Source: Meira nashicola
Lineage: Eukaryota > Basidiomycota > Exobasidiomycetes > Exobasidiales > Brachybasidiaceae
Assembly (NCBI GenBank): GCA_001600355.1
Contig: BCJU01000002.1
Location: 1,178,001-1,242,000 of the forward strand
DNA: 64,000 nt
Direction: 5' to 3'
A program made the translations under genes and the position numbers. The notes beneath the pieces are model-generated. The model saw only the letters and a list, made by a program, of their open reading frames with translations. It was not told the DNA's origin and made no database searches. Positions 1 through 10,412 of the stretch are shown one piece after another (within the stretch, counting starts at the first letter, position 1; each line of letters begins with the position of its first letter).

Positions 1-749
1 CTTACTTCTTCCGGTGAAGCATCTGGCTTGACAATCTTGAATTGACGTTCTGCACGTTCACGATACTTCTTTCTGTAAGTTTGTTCGACTTGTTGATATC
101 TTTGAATTGTTTCCTTGAATCGGTTCTTCTGTGCGCCAATTTGAGTTTTACGAACGTTTTTATCACCGCTGTTTGGAAGACGAGAAGTTTGAGCGTCCAA
201 ATTGCGAATTTTATTTTTGATAGCATTTGTTAATCTGCTCGTCTCTGCTGACATACCGGCTAATTGTTGTTGTGCTTGTTGTTGAGATGCTTCGTCCATA
301 TTGTTCAAACTGCGAGAGTGTAAGTCTGAAATTCGATTGATGTTATCATCAATTTGACGAATGGTATCTTGAATATCAGAAATTTCAGCAAAGAAGGCGT
401 CCATGGAAGGTGCACCTTTTTCATTGTTACCAACGCCTTGCATCTCATAAGATCCTGGTGCACCGTTTCCGTATGGATTTTGAGCGTACGCATTTCCTCC
501 TTGATTGGCACCATAAGCTGGTGTGGCAGCTTGTTCTTGGGGGTATGCTTGCTGCATCGGTTGACCATAGCCTTGTTGTGGTTGGCCATATCCTTGTTGA
601 CCGTATCCTGTAGGCTGTTGTTGTTGTTGTTGAGTAGGATAAGAATGGTCTCCATAACCTTGGTTTCCACCCCCATAACCACCATAACCACCTGCACCAC
701 CACCACCGGCTTGTTGAGCCCTCATGGCTGCTAGTCTATCACGAGCCAT
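1..749 (-). CDS. SSO1: Sso1-type plasma-membrane syntaxin (t-SNARE), 3' part outside window
   Basis: Only the first 249 codons are in the window. The protein starts MARDRLAAMRAQQ. A Gly/Tyr/Gln-rich stretch follows (about residues 14-105, with YGQQGYGQP-like units). From about residue 115 comes a syntaxin Habc region (DAFFAEISDIQDTIRQID, then TSRLPNSGDKNVRKTQIGAQ), ending at IVKPDASPEEV. The SNARE helix and C-terminal anchor should lie beyond position 1. Family knowledge: Sso1/2 is the plasma-membrane Qa-SNARE that pairs with Sec9 and Snc for exocytosis. The last bases on the coding strand read GAAGAA then GTAAG, so an intron could begin at position 5, but Val after PEE also fits the family, and I cannot decide. 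The start is the ATG at 747-749. The divergent neighbour begins about 2 kb away. Confidence 0.85.
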   Translation of the reverse strand, partial: MARDRLAAMRAQQAGGGGAGGYGGYGGGNQGYGDHSYPTQQQQQQPTGYGQQGYGQPQQGYGQPMQQAYPQEQAATPAYGANQGGNAYAQNPYGNGAPGSYEMQGVGNNEKGAPSMDAFFAEISDIQDTIRQIDDNINRISDLHSRSLNNMDEASQQQAQQQLAGMSAETSRLTNAIKNKIRNLDAQTSRLPNSGDKNVRKTQIGAQKNRFKETIQRYQQVEQTYRKKYRERAERQFKIVKPDASPEEV

Positions 750-2783
750 GATGCGATACTATATGGAAATCACGAATAAAAGAGAATAAGAGCTTGTTTT
801 GGGGGGTAAAGTCGATTGTTTGGCTCGCCTGCGTGCCAATGAAGTTGATTTGTTTTCTGTCGACCACAAACAAAAGAGTATAATGATAGATTACCTTTTA
901 GGGTCAAACAGAAGTATGCCCCTTGTGTCAAAAAGGATCTTTCAATCAAAAACCAAAAATAGGAAACGCTATTTAAAATCAATATGAGCTGAGAATCAAA
1001 AACGCGTTCGGATGATCCTTTTTATTATGTCAACCGCAATGCCGCTTTGGAGGGGCAATATAATTTCTTTTATTTTTTTCGGCTTGAGATTGATAGGTTT
1101 ATTTTGTATTGTTTGATGACTAAAAACAAACTCTTTTTGTGTTATCGAAGAAGGTGATGGCAAGGAAAGAAAGAATGGATGTTTAAAATTTTGATGGTAA
1201 TCAAGAGGCTGTACAAGAAGGCTGTTCGAATGCGAAAACAAGCTGCATATTCCAAATAAGCCCTGTCTCTCTCTCTTCTCAGTGCTTCTGCTGCAAGAGC
1301 CGTCGTCGATCTTATTCAAATAAGGCGCGTGCAAGGCAGAAGTCTGTCAGCCAAATAAGTACGTACAATACCAGCTAACATTCATTCGACGGAAAAAAAC
1401 CATCTAAAAAAAGTTGCAGGCGTAGCGCGAGGCGGAAATTCAGTCCGTGCAGCTAGACGTGCCACCCCTTGAATTGTGCAGTGCAAAAACACACGCGTAA
1501 ATCTGCACACAAATGTATGTACGTATGTACACAAAACCTTCCTATTTCTAGTTCATGTATGTATATGACATAGGCGAAATTGTCAGGTTCTATATTTACA
1601 ACACACACAATTTTACCTCCTTTCTTCCTCTTCATTTAGCGTATAGGGTGATACTTATTAATCCTTGTACGATGACTTTGTACATACATACTCTTCAGAA
1701 ACGCATATACTCCTTTTCTGTTGATTCTTTTTTATTTTGCTCAAAATGAAATTGACAAAAGAACGTTTTGAATGTGGGTGTGCTTGCAAGTGTGCCGGGC
1801 TAGTTCATCCGCCGCCCAAAATGCCCGCGGGCGTAAATTTAACGTATAGTTTGTGTGCGTGGGCAGCCCACGCACGCGCACATGCACTGCACAGTGCTTT
1901 ATTTCCTTCTTTTCTCCCTTCCCTTTTTGTCACCCGCGCTCCTCACTTCAGATACGAATGGGCGGCGCCCTAAGAAAAATAGAAAAGGGCGTAAGGTTGG
2001 CGCAGCAATTAAATGACTTGAGAGATCTTCTTTATCGATAATCTTTATCAATTGATTCAATTTCAACGGTCAAAAATAATTTGAATCTAGAGATGCAATG
2101 AAGATCAATCGATCTTAACTCATTTTTCTTGGCGGCGTTTGGAGGAAAAGTGAACATTTTTGGGAAAAACGACAAAGATGAATAAGAGGAAAGAAGTCAA
2201 CATATGATTTGATTTTGATAGAATATTAAGCAGCAATTCCAATCTTTGTTAGAAGCATCTTTTCGATTATCATACCATGGAGTTCGTGACTAAACTCATG
2301 CGAAAACAAAGGAAATGTTTAAGGCTTTGGAATTTGTATTGATAAAGTCATGGTGAAACTTAGATTTGAGGCTCACTATAGGCATTGGAATGAAAGTCAA
2401 AAAAAAAAGAGATCCAAGCAACGGCATGAGCGTGCGGTGGAAAGCATAATGTACGCGTGAATGCGTTTGCATTGAAGGAACGGAGACGGAGGGTGATTAT
2501 AATATTCTAAGTATTGTAGTGGCACTAGTGCACTGCACATGTATGTATACGTAATTACACAAACATTCCTGCTACGCTAAACACAATTTATTTCTTATCA
2601 TCGCCATCATCTTCTATAAATTCTATTTTGCTGTTGTCTCTAGATGTCAACAGTTATTCTCGTTGGATAACATAAACGGGCAAAAGCTTTGTGGGAGTGT
2701 TAAAAGACTTGGGCAAGGCTATCTTTTGGAACTTTACGACTTGACTTTTTTTCCTTTGCTATTCGATCGAATTTACTTTCTTT
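750..2783. other. Long divergent intergenic region (about 2 kb)
   Basis: No convincing gene. The only ORFs are short and of low-complexity composition. It must hold the promoters of the syntaxin (-) and DUF2408 (+) genes. It contains several palindromes (1823-1832, 1855-1875, 1883-1896, 2523-2532) and tracts of TGTA/GTAC repeats near 1514-1530, 1555-1566 and 2540-2553. Confidence 0.6.
1855..1875. repeat. Perfect 10-bp inverted repeat with 1-nt spacer
   Basis: The arm GTGCGTGGGC (1855-1864) is followed by a single A and its exact reverse complement (1866-1875). A GCCCGCGGGC palindrome lies just upstream at 1823-1832. A GCACTG/CAGTGC inverted repeat lies just downstream at 1883-1896. This could be a transcription-factor site or a hairpin. 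Function unknown. Confidence 0.7.
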
Positions 2784-5040
2784 ATGGCTGCGAACACAAG
2801 AGCAATGAGCGCGATTCCAATCGAAGAACAACCGATTCTTGAATCGCTGATAAAGTGAGTGTTTGGTAAGAGTTTTGTTTTTTTGGAACACCATAATTGA
2901 CTTGCATTTGCCCTCTCTCTATAATAGTATCCGTAATCGGCTCACAGCACTCAAGAAAGATAGCTCCACATATGTTAAACCTCAAGATGTTCAACAATTG
3001 TATCAAGCTGTTATCAAACAGGTCTCCAGATTAAATACTGTTCGCGATGAATCTACAGCGAATGATACAGGCGATTCAAAGAGGCCTTCTAGGACAGGCG
3101 AAGGTTCCAATGTGGAAGCAGATCATACAGTAATGACGGAAATCAATCGAGTGGATACGACTTTAAACGACGTTTTCAGTCTATTAAGTTTATTCTTTTT
3201 AACAATAGGAAAAAGCAGAGAAACACCAGCAACATTTTGTCAGCTAGCAAGTATGAAACAACTTCTAGGTCATTTAGCAGAAAGTGGTATTTATACCGAA
3301 CAAGATTTGCAACCGTTTTCACATCGATTAAGCGAATTAAGGGCGATCATCAAAAGGGATGCCGAGCAAGGCAAACATCCGGTTCAGCTAACTAAGCTTA
3401 TGATGAAAAAGATCGAAGGATGCGAAAAAGTGTTGAGAACGCTTGAAGGAACGCTATCGGTTTTGAGTGTAGAATTGGTACCAATTCATCAAAGATTGAT
3501 TTCGATAAGAAGGCAATTGATTGCCGCCGCAGCAAAACCAAAATTGACCAGACATGAGATGAAGCACGAAATCAAAGCTTTGCAAGAGGAATTACGAAAG
3601 ATCGACAGTAAACGTGTGGATGGAAAGTTTTTAGGTCCAGGAGGCTCTTCAGTTCCAGCAGGTCAGGCTATTTTGGTTGGTATTCTGGAAGATTGCTTTG
3701 AGATCTTACATGAGATCAACGTACGCAATGATGAAGTGCCAATGACCCTACAGCCAATTTATGACCGATTATCAGAAATTCGTTCTCAACTTGAACATCT
3801 CGTCTTAACGCATCGATGGACTTTACGTGAAACAGATTTGTGGAATTATCAGGTGACATTGAAAGAGATTGATAGACTTCGTGTTGATGGTAAATTCGTA
3901 GATAGTGAAGGCAAACAACCAGAAGGACAACTTGTGGTTCTATATCTTTTGCGTAGATGTTATGGTTTGATTTACCGATTGATCGCTTCTTCTGAGCCAA
4001 TTTCGGAAGAATTGATGCCGATTAGCAATAAGCTTTCCACCATTTCGAAATGTCTCAAAGAAGTATCAAAGTATGGCGGTCCATTCACTATGCGTGACTT
4101 GTATCCCTACAGACTAGCATTACATCAGATTGATGCTATGCGCAATCCAGTCAAGGACAAGGATGGAAACGATTCAGGCGTTAAGAAATGGCTCGGTAGG
4201 GATGGCAGTGTTCCTGAAGGTCAAGCGATCTTGCGTGCTCAATACGAAGAAGTTGAACAAACGATCAATGAGATGTTAAACCGCGACGATGACGATGATG
4301 ATGATGGAGAGGAAGTAGAGGATGATGAAGAATACGATGGATCTGTAGCAGATTCAAGCAACGATGAGTATGAGAGCGGAATCGAAAGTGCTGCCAGTGG
4401 ACTCAGTCCCGACCTGGCAGAGAATTCTTTCCCGGGCTCGCCTGGATCACCGATGGGAGAAGTATCGCAAGATTATATGCAATCAAGTATGATGAATTTA
4501 ATACCGCCAAATATTTCAACCGTTGGAACGGATTCATTTTTATCCAGTGAGGCTGATCGTACTTTAGATTCCGAAAGAACGCCAACGGCAGCAAGCAGCG
4601 TACACGCTAATAATACAATGCCACCTCACGATGGCGTTTCTACGATGCCCGTTTCAAATTCACTACCATTAGGAGCAGCACCTCTTGCCGCAACTCCGGG
4701 TTCTTACGTTGCTCCGCCAGCACCGCACAATGTACCAGTGATTTCTGGAATGACTGCTAGACCTGGACAGCCGGCTAATGAGCTAACGCATTTGCAAATG
4801 AACAAACTTGTCAATCAATGTGAAAGTACGGATACGATGACGCCTACAAAAGCTAGCATGAAAGCAATGGCTGATAACTTAAAGTCAAACGAAGCAAGGA
4901 TTGATGAAGATGAACATTTACGTGGATCTTTAGATGCAAGTGAAGTTCACAAAGCAAATGGTAATCAACCGATTTCCAGTATTGACGCCTTGGCAGCTCA
5001 AGTTGGATCTGATTTAAGGATCAATCGACCTGATGCATAG
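2784..5040 (+). CDS. DUF2408 / UPF0662 family protein, two exons
   Basis: Join 2784..2854 and 2928..5040, 727 aa. Exon 1 begins MAANTRAMSAIPIEEQP. A 73-nt intron (GTGAGT...AATAG) splits an Asn codon and gives ESLINIRNRLTALKK, the usual N-terminus of this family. Residues of about 15-460 are helical with internally repeated units: an L-PI-RL-IR-QL helix, then an ID-RVDGKF segment, then EGQ-L-L-C-L. An acidic run (D/E, about 465-490) and a disordered Ser/Pro-rich tail follow. The family occurs widely in fungi (the S. pombe C30C2.08 type) and has no established biochemical role that I know of. The downstream Y14 gene is convergent, 193 bp away. The unspliced frame would give a nonsense N-terminus (MVRVLFFWNT), which supports the intron. 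Confidence 0.85.
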
Positions 5041-5233
5041 AAGTCCCTTCCAGTCTCGAATGTCCTCCCCCCTTTCCTTTGTTTTGTTTTTCGTGCAGGC
5101 ACTCTTTTGGCAACTCCCTTCCCTACCTTGTATCCATTATTCTTATAATCATAGCCGCTCAATGCTAGGAATACAAATGTATATTGATAAATATTTTGTG
5201 AGATATTATACAAAGCTGAATAGAGGGAACAAT

Positions 5234-6018
5234 TTACCTTCGATCTGGACTTCTACTTCGATCTCTGTTTGCTTTCCCCCTAGATGCCGATCCTCTGATT
5301 CCCATTTGTGTTTTTGTAGAAAGGTGTTCAGGCGGTTGAACGAAAGCGAAACCAGCTTTTAATTCTTTATCCATTAAAGTTAAACCATCTTTGCATGCAT
5401 CAATTGCTTGATTTGCTTCTGATAAACTTGAAAATTCCAATAAAGCATAACCTTTAACATATCCTGTCCTCCTATCTAAATTTAAATGACAATTTTGTAC
5501 TTTTCCAAAATCGGCAAATTTTTCAATAACTTCTTCTTCTGTTGCTTCTTCATCAATTCCAGTAACGATGATAATGTATCCTTCAATTGCTAAAGAAAGA
5601 AAATCAAAAGAGAGAGAGGATTTGTGAAGCATGTCAGTACTACAATAGGGGGAATAAGTAGTATTGGAGAAAGAGAACAAACTTACACTGTGCCGGTCTT
5701 TCGATATTTTCATCTTTTTCATCTTCTCTTGTTCTTTCATCTTGATCCATTTGATTTTCAGATGAAAGATTTAATTTTTCAAATTTACCTGCATGTTTCA
5801 CTCCATCATTCGAAGGTCCATCTGCTCTAGGATCAAAACCTCTTCCTCTTCTTTTAATTGAAGGATCTGAATGTGTGTTTGGAAATGATAAAGAAGGTCG
5901 ATCATCAATACATGAATGGCTCCTTTTGATTTAAGTTTATAAGTATTTTTATTCACTTACCGTCTTCCATCTCCACATCTGCTCCCGGTCCGATATCAAC
6001 ATCTTCTTCCTTTGCCAT
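5234..6018 (-). CDS. Y14/RBM8A exon-junction-complex RNA-binding protein, three exons
   Basis: Complement of join(5234..5589, 5687..5866, 5961..6018), 197 aa. Both introns (97 and 94 nt) have GTAAGT donors and TTTAG or TTCAG acceptors. Splicing yields MAKEEDVDIGPGADVEMED, then IKRRGRGFDP, then a single RRM from about residue 80 (SIEGYIIIVTGIDEEATEE; RNP1-like GYVKGYALLEF) and a short RS-type tail (DRSRSPDRR). NLDRRTGYVKGYALLEF is diagnostic for Y14. Family knowledge: Y14 binds Mago and sits in the exon junction complex with eIF4A3, marking spliced mRNA for export and decay. The reading without introns gives an unrelated N-terminus, so splicing is well supported. The neighbouring Vcx1 gene is in the same orientation. 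Confidence 0.9.
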
Positions 6019-6393
6019 CTTGTATCTGCAACTATAGCTTTTCCGTCTCACTTATTCGAGTTATTTTAGACCTTCTGTCAGATATTGACTGTAAGGCTAT
6101 GTAATTAACGATGTGATCGTATGAAAGACAAAGAAAGTGTTGAATGTGCATGCATGCATTCATACTTTCTTCGCGTTTTGGATCTTTTTGGTAAAAGTAG
6201 GTAGAATGGTAGAACGCGCTAAATGTATGCACACATTAACTCATTCAAGCAAACATTCTTACAGGGATAACAACAGTACGACATTTTCATCGATACACAG
6301 TACATTGGATCGGAATCGTATATACAAGGATAAGAAGTGGAACATTATAATTGTTTGACATTTGCTTTTCAAATACGAATTGAAAGATGTAAA
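6019..6393. other. Intergenic spacer between Vcx1 3' end and Y14 start
   Basis: It holds the Y14 promoter and the Vcx1 3' region. It contains a TGCATGCATGCATT tract at 6147-6160. No gene seen. Confidence 0.6.
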
Positions 6394-7671
6394 TTACATA
6401 TCTGGCTCAACCCAGAAAGAAAGAGCGGCGACCAAATAAAGCGAACAAAGCATTGCACCTTCGATATAATTACTTCTACCATCTTGAATGAGCGTATTAA
6501 CCAAAAGGACACTAGCGACCAAAACAACTGTTTCGAATGATTGAAAGTATAATGTAAGAGGTTGACCGATTGCCCAACCGATCAAAACCAAAGTGGGAAT
6601 TAATCCAACTGCGATTTGAATTGAACTTCCAACTGAAACACCAATTGCGATTTCCATTTTTGCTTTTGTTGCCATCCAAACACTCGTTACATGTTCTGCT
6701 GCATTTCCGACGATTGGTAATAAGATTGTACCAATGAATGCTTTTGGAATATGATATTCATTCGCCGTTTCATCAATTGCGCTAACCAAATAATCAGCAT
6801 TGAAACTTGTAATAACTGTTACGAGTAAAAGACCAACGATGGCTGCAACTGGCGTCATCATTGGAATTTCTTCTTCTTCATCTTGTTCTTCTTCTGCTTC
6901 ATACAAGAATGCGTGAGTTTTGAGTTGGAAAATGAGGTATAAGACGTAAATTACCAACAAGATCAAAGATGCACCACGGGAGATGAATAATAAACCATCG
7001 ATAGCATGATCATTGTTATCAAATGCTTTGAGAGCTTCAAAACCTTGAGTGAATAAAGTGTTTGTTCGAATACTTCCTTGGTATGCTGCAGGAATTGCGA
7101 TTGTGACAACACCCAAAGTCATCACACTTCCTGAAGCTTGAGCGGCAGTTTGTTGAAATGTATTCTCAGATTTAACCAAACCACCTGCGACGAAAGACAT
7201 ACCTAAAACGAGTAAAATGTTTGACAAAATTGAACCAATCAAAGATGTTTGAACGATACGTAATTGACCTTGTAAAAGAGCAACGATTCCCACAATCAAT
7301 TCAACTGCATTACCAAAAGTTGCGTTTAAAAGACCACCTAAAGTTTGACCTAATTTCAATGAAGCTTGTTCGGTTGCATCTCCTAATAATTTTGCCAATG
7401 GAACGATTGCTAAGAAATTTAAACTGAAACGCCAAACTGCGGGCCATTCTAAAAATTCAGCAAGAAATCCTAAAGGTACAAAAGCCAATAAAATATTTAA
7501 CCAAGAACTTGTGAATAACCACCAAATTGAAGAGACAAGGTTAGGATTTCCTGGAGGTGCATGTGGACTGAAACGGGATGGATAAGAAGTTGGCCTATGC
7601 ATAGGTAAGGATTGATCACCGCCATTGTTGTTGTTGTTGCTTAGCAACGGAGAATTCTCTGTTGGTGCCAT
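6394..7671 (-). CDS. VCX1: Vacuolar Ca2+/H+ exchanger, Vcx1/CAX family
   Basis: 425 aa from the ATG at 7671 (MAPTENSPLLSNNNNNGG). A longer frame upstream starts only at a TTG. About eleven hydrophobic segments are visible. The two conserved alpha repeats are present: GNAVELIVGIVALLQGQLRI with the following SLIGSILSNILLVLG, and GNAAEHVTSVWMATKAKMEI with SVGSSIQIAVGLIP. An acidic loop (EAEEEQDEEEEIP) separates the halves, as is usual for CAX proteins. Family knowledge: it moves cytosolic Ca2+ into the vacuole in exchange for protons. The dileucine-like SPLL near the N-terminus may assist vacuolar sorting, which is inference. The gene is intronless and followed in the same orientation by Y14. 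Confidence 0.92.
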   Translation of the reverse strand: MAPTENSPLLSNNNNNGGDQSLPMHRPTSYPSRFSPHAPPGNPNLVSSIWWLFTSSWLNILLAFVPLGFLAEFLEWPAVWRFSLNFLAIVPLAKLLGDATEQASLKLGQTLGGLLNATFGNAVELIVGIVALLQGQLRIVQTSLIGSILSNILLVLGMSFVAGGLVKSENTFQQTAAQASGSVMTLGVVTIAIPAAYQGSIRTNTLFTQGFEALKAFDNNDHAIDGLLFISRGASLILLVIYVLYLIFQLKTHAFLYEAEEEQDEEEEIPMMTPVAAIVGLLLVTVITSFNADYLVSAIDETANEYHIPKAFIGTILLPIVGNAAEHVTSVWMATKAKMEIAIGVSVGSSIQIAVGLIPTLVLIGWAIGQPLTLYFQSFETVVLVASVLLVNTLIQDGRSNYIEGAMLCSLYLVAALSFWVEPDM

Positions 7672-8683
7672 CTTTGTTCTCTCTTTGTATGTGTTGGAGG
7701 ATGGTTGTAGGAAAGAAGGTTGCAAGTTACTCCAATTTCCAATAAAGGGAAGAACGGATTGAATTACCGAAACGGGGCGTTAGTTCAAACGAAGTGGATG
7801 TACAGTATGTATGTCAAGACTTAATTTCAGCGTACCGCGTCCGGGCCACGTCCATATTGGAAGAGAGGGTTGTGTGTACGTACGTACATAAATACATATT
7901 TTCTTCTTTGCATACATGCACGGTGTAGGTACAGAAGTTGAACAATAATAGAATCATCTGCTGTCCTGTCAAAAAACTAGATAAAAACCGTCGGCAAAAT
8001 CACGCGAATGATCTATAAAAAGTATAGTTTTAATGCGAAAGATATATATGACGATTGTACGTACACAACTTTGCATAAGGCACATAAGGGGTGAAGCAAT
8101 CATCTCCCTCCCTCCTTCATTCTGTTTTAGTAATATGCATATATAGTCTTCAATTCAACAGCGTTTGCGGTAAAATGTCAATTTGGCTCGGTCCTGAATT
8201 TCTTGGCATGCAATTTAATTGTTTTACTGAAAAGATGCCTTATCTATTCTCGAAAAAAAAGTCTTTCAGTGTACTTACTGTACATACAAAGTTTATCATG
8301 CATTAATTAAGGAAGAGTGGAGTATTGTTGTATTCTAGTAAATTAGCGCCAGCGGTGTATATTACGTAGGGCGTGTGATCGACTACCCTGCGAGTGGAGT
8401 TTGAAAAATAAGCTAAAGATTTCTTTTGCAAATTGACAAAAGTTAATGGCTGTGCTCTTTACGTGAAAAATACCTTCTTGGCAACACGTCGCCTCAATGA
8501 AAGAAGTACTTGCAGCCAAGAGAAGCTGTGTACCTGTTGAGATCTTCCTTGCAGCTTCGATTAGAAATATACATATCTGTGCTTAATTTAGCCAACCACA
8601 TCACAGCAAAATTCTAAGCATTTATCTATGTATGTATGTATTTGTATGAAACGTGTGCAAAGAGTACAGCAAATCAGCATTCA
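7672..8683. other. Intergenic region (about 1 kb)
   Basis: It holds the Vcx1 promoter and the 3' region of the dolichyldiphosphatase-deaminase gene. Short tandem tracts GTACGTACGTACAT (7877-7890) and ATGTATGTATGTA (8628-8640) are visible. No convincing ORF or RNA gene. Confidence 0.6.
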
Positions 8684-10156
8684 TTATCGCGATTTGCGAG
8701 ATTCCGAGTTAGACTTGTTGTCAATCGACCAACCAAGCTCTTTCCAAGCTTTTTGCTCTTCTTCAGATTGTAGTTTGGGTTGATCTTCATGTCCGAATTT
8801 GGCCAATCGAATCGCTTCTCTCTCATACCATCCTTCTTTCAATTGGATAACTTCTTTACCTTTGTGCAAAACGCTTGGAGGTTGAAATGTTTCAACAGTC
8901 ATTCCATTTTCTTGCAAAATTCTTGATCCAACACATTGAACAAAATCTTCAGGTTCACGTACACCCTGAACGATTCGAACGATACGTAAGATGAACGTTT
9001 CACCATCGATTGACCAAGGAAGTTCGTCTTGATTAAATTTGAGTATATTTTGAACGCATGCATTCTTTTTGCTCAAACGTTCGCTGCAAGGTTCCATTGT
9101 GGTATATAGTGACAAGGGCAAAATTCTTGATTTGCTCATTGGAATTTGAGAAGTTGAGCGGATCTTGTTGATTGCAACCTCTTCAGCATGCGTATTACCA
9201 GGCTGTTCTCGTGAGAAACCTGTTGCAATCATTTCTCCAGTTTCATCATTTGTGATCACACATCCTACACAAAATGCTGTTGAAGTTTCATCACATTTGC
9301 TTGCCAAACGCAAGGCAAGTAGCATACTATCGAGATCATTTTCGTACGTCCTTCCTTTTGGGTGCTTTTTGGCAATGGTGGACAAATCTTCTTCTCGCTG
9401 CAACCTATCCCATTGCGTTTTCCATAATCCATATTCCGCTTCAATTCCTCCATCATCCCAAACAGACCAAGTATCACGTATTCGTAAGGCAACGAACAGT
9501 GGATTCTCCAGCAGAATCCGTCTAGGCGATCGTTCTAATCCAAATAATGGCTTCCTACTAATCACTTCGCAAACGATATACCATGCTAATCCGCTTGCCA
9601 TGCCTAGTGAAAGACCTACGATGATCTGTAAAGGCGTATGATATGATAAATGATAACGACTATATGCAGTTATCAAACTTCCAAAGATGATAAATGCTAC
9701 CAAAGCTGAATGTTCTAACGTTCTAATTAAATCGATCAAAGAAGGTTTATTTTGCTTTCTTTTCTTTCTTGACATTCCCGGTCGAAATCTTATAAAGTGT
9801 GCACACCAAAATAACATAAAATATCCAACGAATTGACTATGACTGCTTGGCATTCCATAACCTGTTCCTAAGAAATCCGTAGGTCTACCTTGTTTAAATA
9901 ATCTTTTGAGAATCAAATTGAATCCTTCACATGCAAGTTGTCCAAAAAAACCCAAAATGATCGTCAAATCTCTTCTTATAAGACAAATAACAACGTAAAC
10001 CACAACTAAAAAAGGAGGAGATAATGTAATCAACGATAACGGATAGGCTAAAGGATCATTTGGATGATATTGAACATGCGTCAAGGCTAATGATGCATAT
10101 TGACCTGGATCCAAAGAACCATGGGCATGCGCCCATGAGCTCGTCAGTATTCCCAT
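8684..10156 (-). CDS. Dolichyldiphosphatase (Cax4/DOLPP1) fused to Rib2-type deaminase domain
   Basis: 490 aa, one uninterrupted frame from ATG 10156. Residues 1 to about 275 are a PAP2-type membrane phosphatase: several TM segments, KRLFKQGRP (phosphatase motif 1), PSSHS (motif 2) and SRYHLSYHTPLQ (motif 3), ending in an RDTWSVW segment as in DOLPP1. Family knowledge: this enzyme dephosphorylates dolichyl-PP on the ER lumenal side to recycle the N-glycan carrier. Residues of about 300-450 carry a zinc deaminase fold: THAEE (His ligand and catalytic Glu) and MEPCSERLSKKNAC (Cys ligands). This arrangement resembles the pyrimidine deaminase domain of riboflavin biosynthesis (Rib2). The two activities are not functionally linked in known pathways. 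An internal Met (DSMLLALRLASK) could start the deaminase separately. All motif residues of both domains look intact. Confidence 0.85.
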   Translation of the reverse strand: MGILTSSWAHAHGSLDPGQYASLALTHVQYHPNDPLAYPLSLITLSPPFLVVVYVVICLIRRDLTIILGFFGQLACEGFNLILKRLFKQGRPTDFLGTGYGMPSSHSQFVGYFMLFWCAHFIRFRPGMSRKKRKQNKPSLIDLIRTLEHSALVAFIIFGSLITAYSRYHLSYHTPLQIIVGLSLGMASGLAWYIVCEVISRKPLFGLERSPRRILLENPLFVALRIRDTWSVWDDGGIEAEYGLWKTQWDRLQREEDLSTIAKKHPKGRTYENDLDSMLLALRLASKCDETSTAFCVGCVITNDETGEMIATGFSREQPGNTHAEEVAINKIRSTSQIPMSKSRILPLSLYTTMEPCSERLSKKNACVQNILKFNQDELPWSIDGETFILRIVRIVQGVREPEDFVQCVGSRILQENGMTVETFQPPSVLHKGKEVIQLKEGWYEREAIRLAKFGHEDQPKLQSEEEQKAWKELGWSIDNKSNSESRKSR

Positions 10157-10412
10157 CTGATGTTGATGTTGAGAGAGAAAGAAAGAAAGGGTATGATGTA
10201 ATGCATCTAAGATGTAAACATTTGAGACGTCAACAAATATATGTTGAGGATGGGGCTCGTGCGAGTTTAGCCCTTTTTGTTTCTTTTCTCCGCACTTTAA
10301 GCGGACGCCCGAGTTAGCTAATTTCTTTTTTCATGCCCGATTCAACGCGTTAAGGAGATAGAGAGAGAGTACACATTAAATTGAGTAAAAAGATCGAATT
10401 CTATGAATGGAA

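Noticed and set aside
996..1334. 112-codon ORF on - strand in the first spacer
   Set aside because: No domain or conserved pattern and random-looking composition.
9165..9641. 158-codon ORF on + strand
   Set aside because: Antisense to the deaminase half of the fusion gene. No family resemblance.
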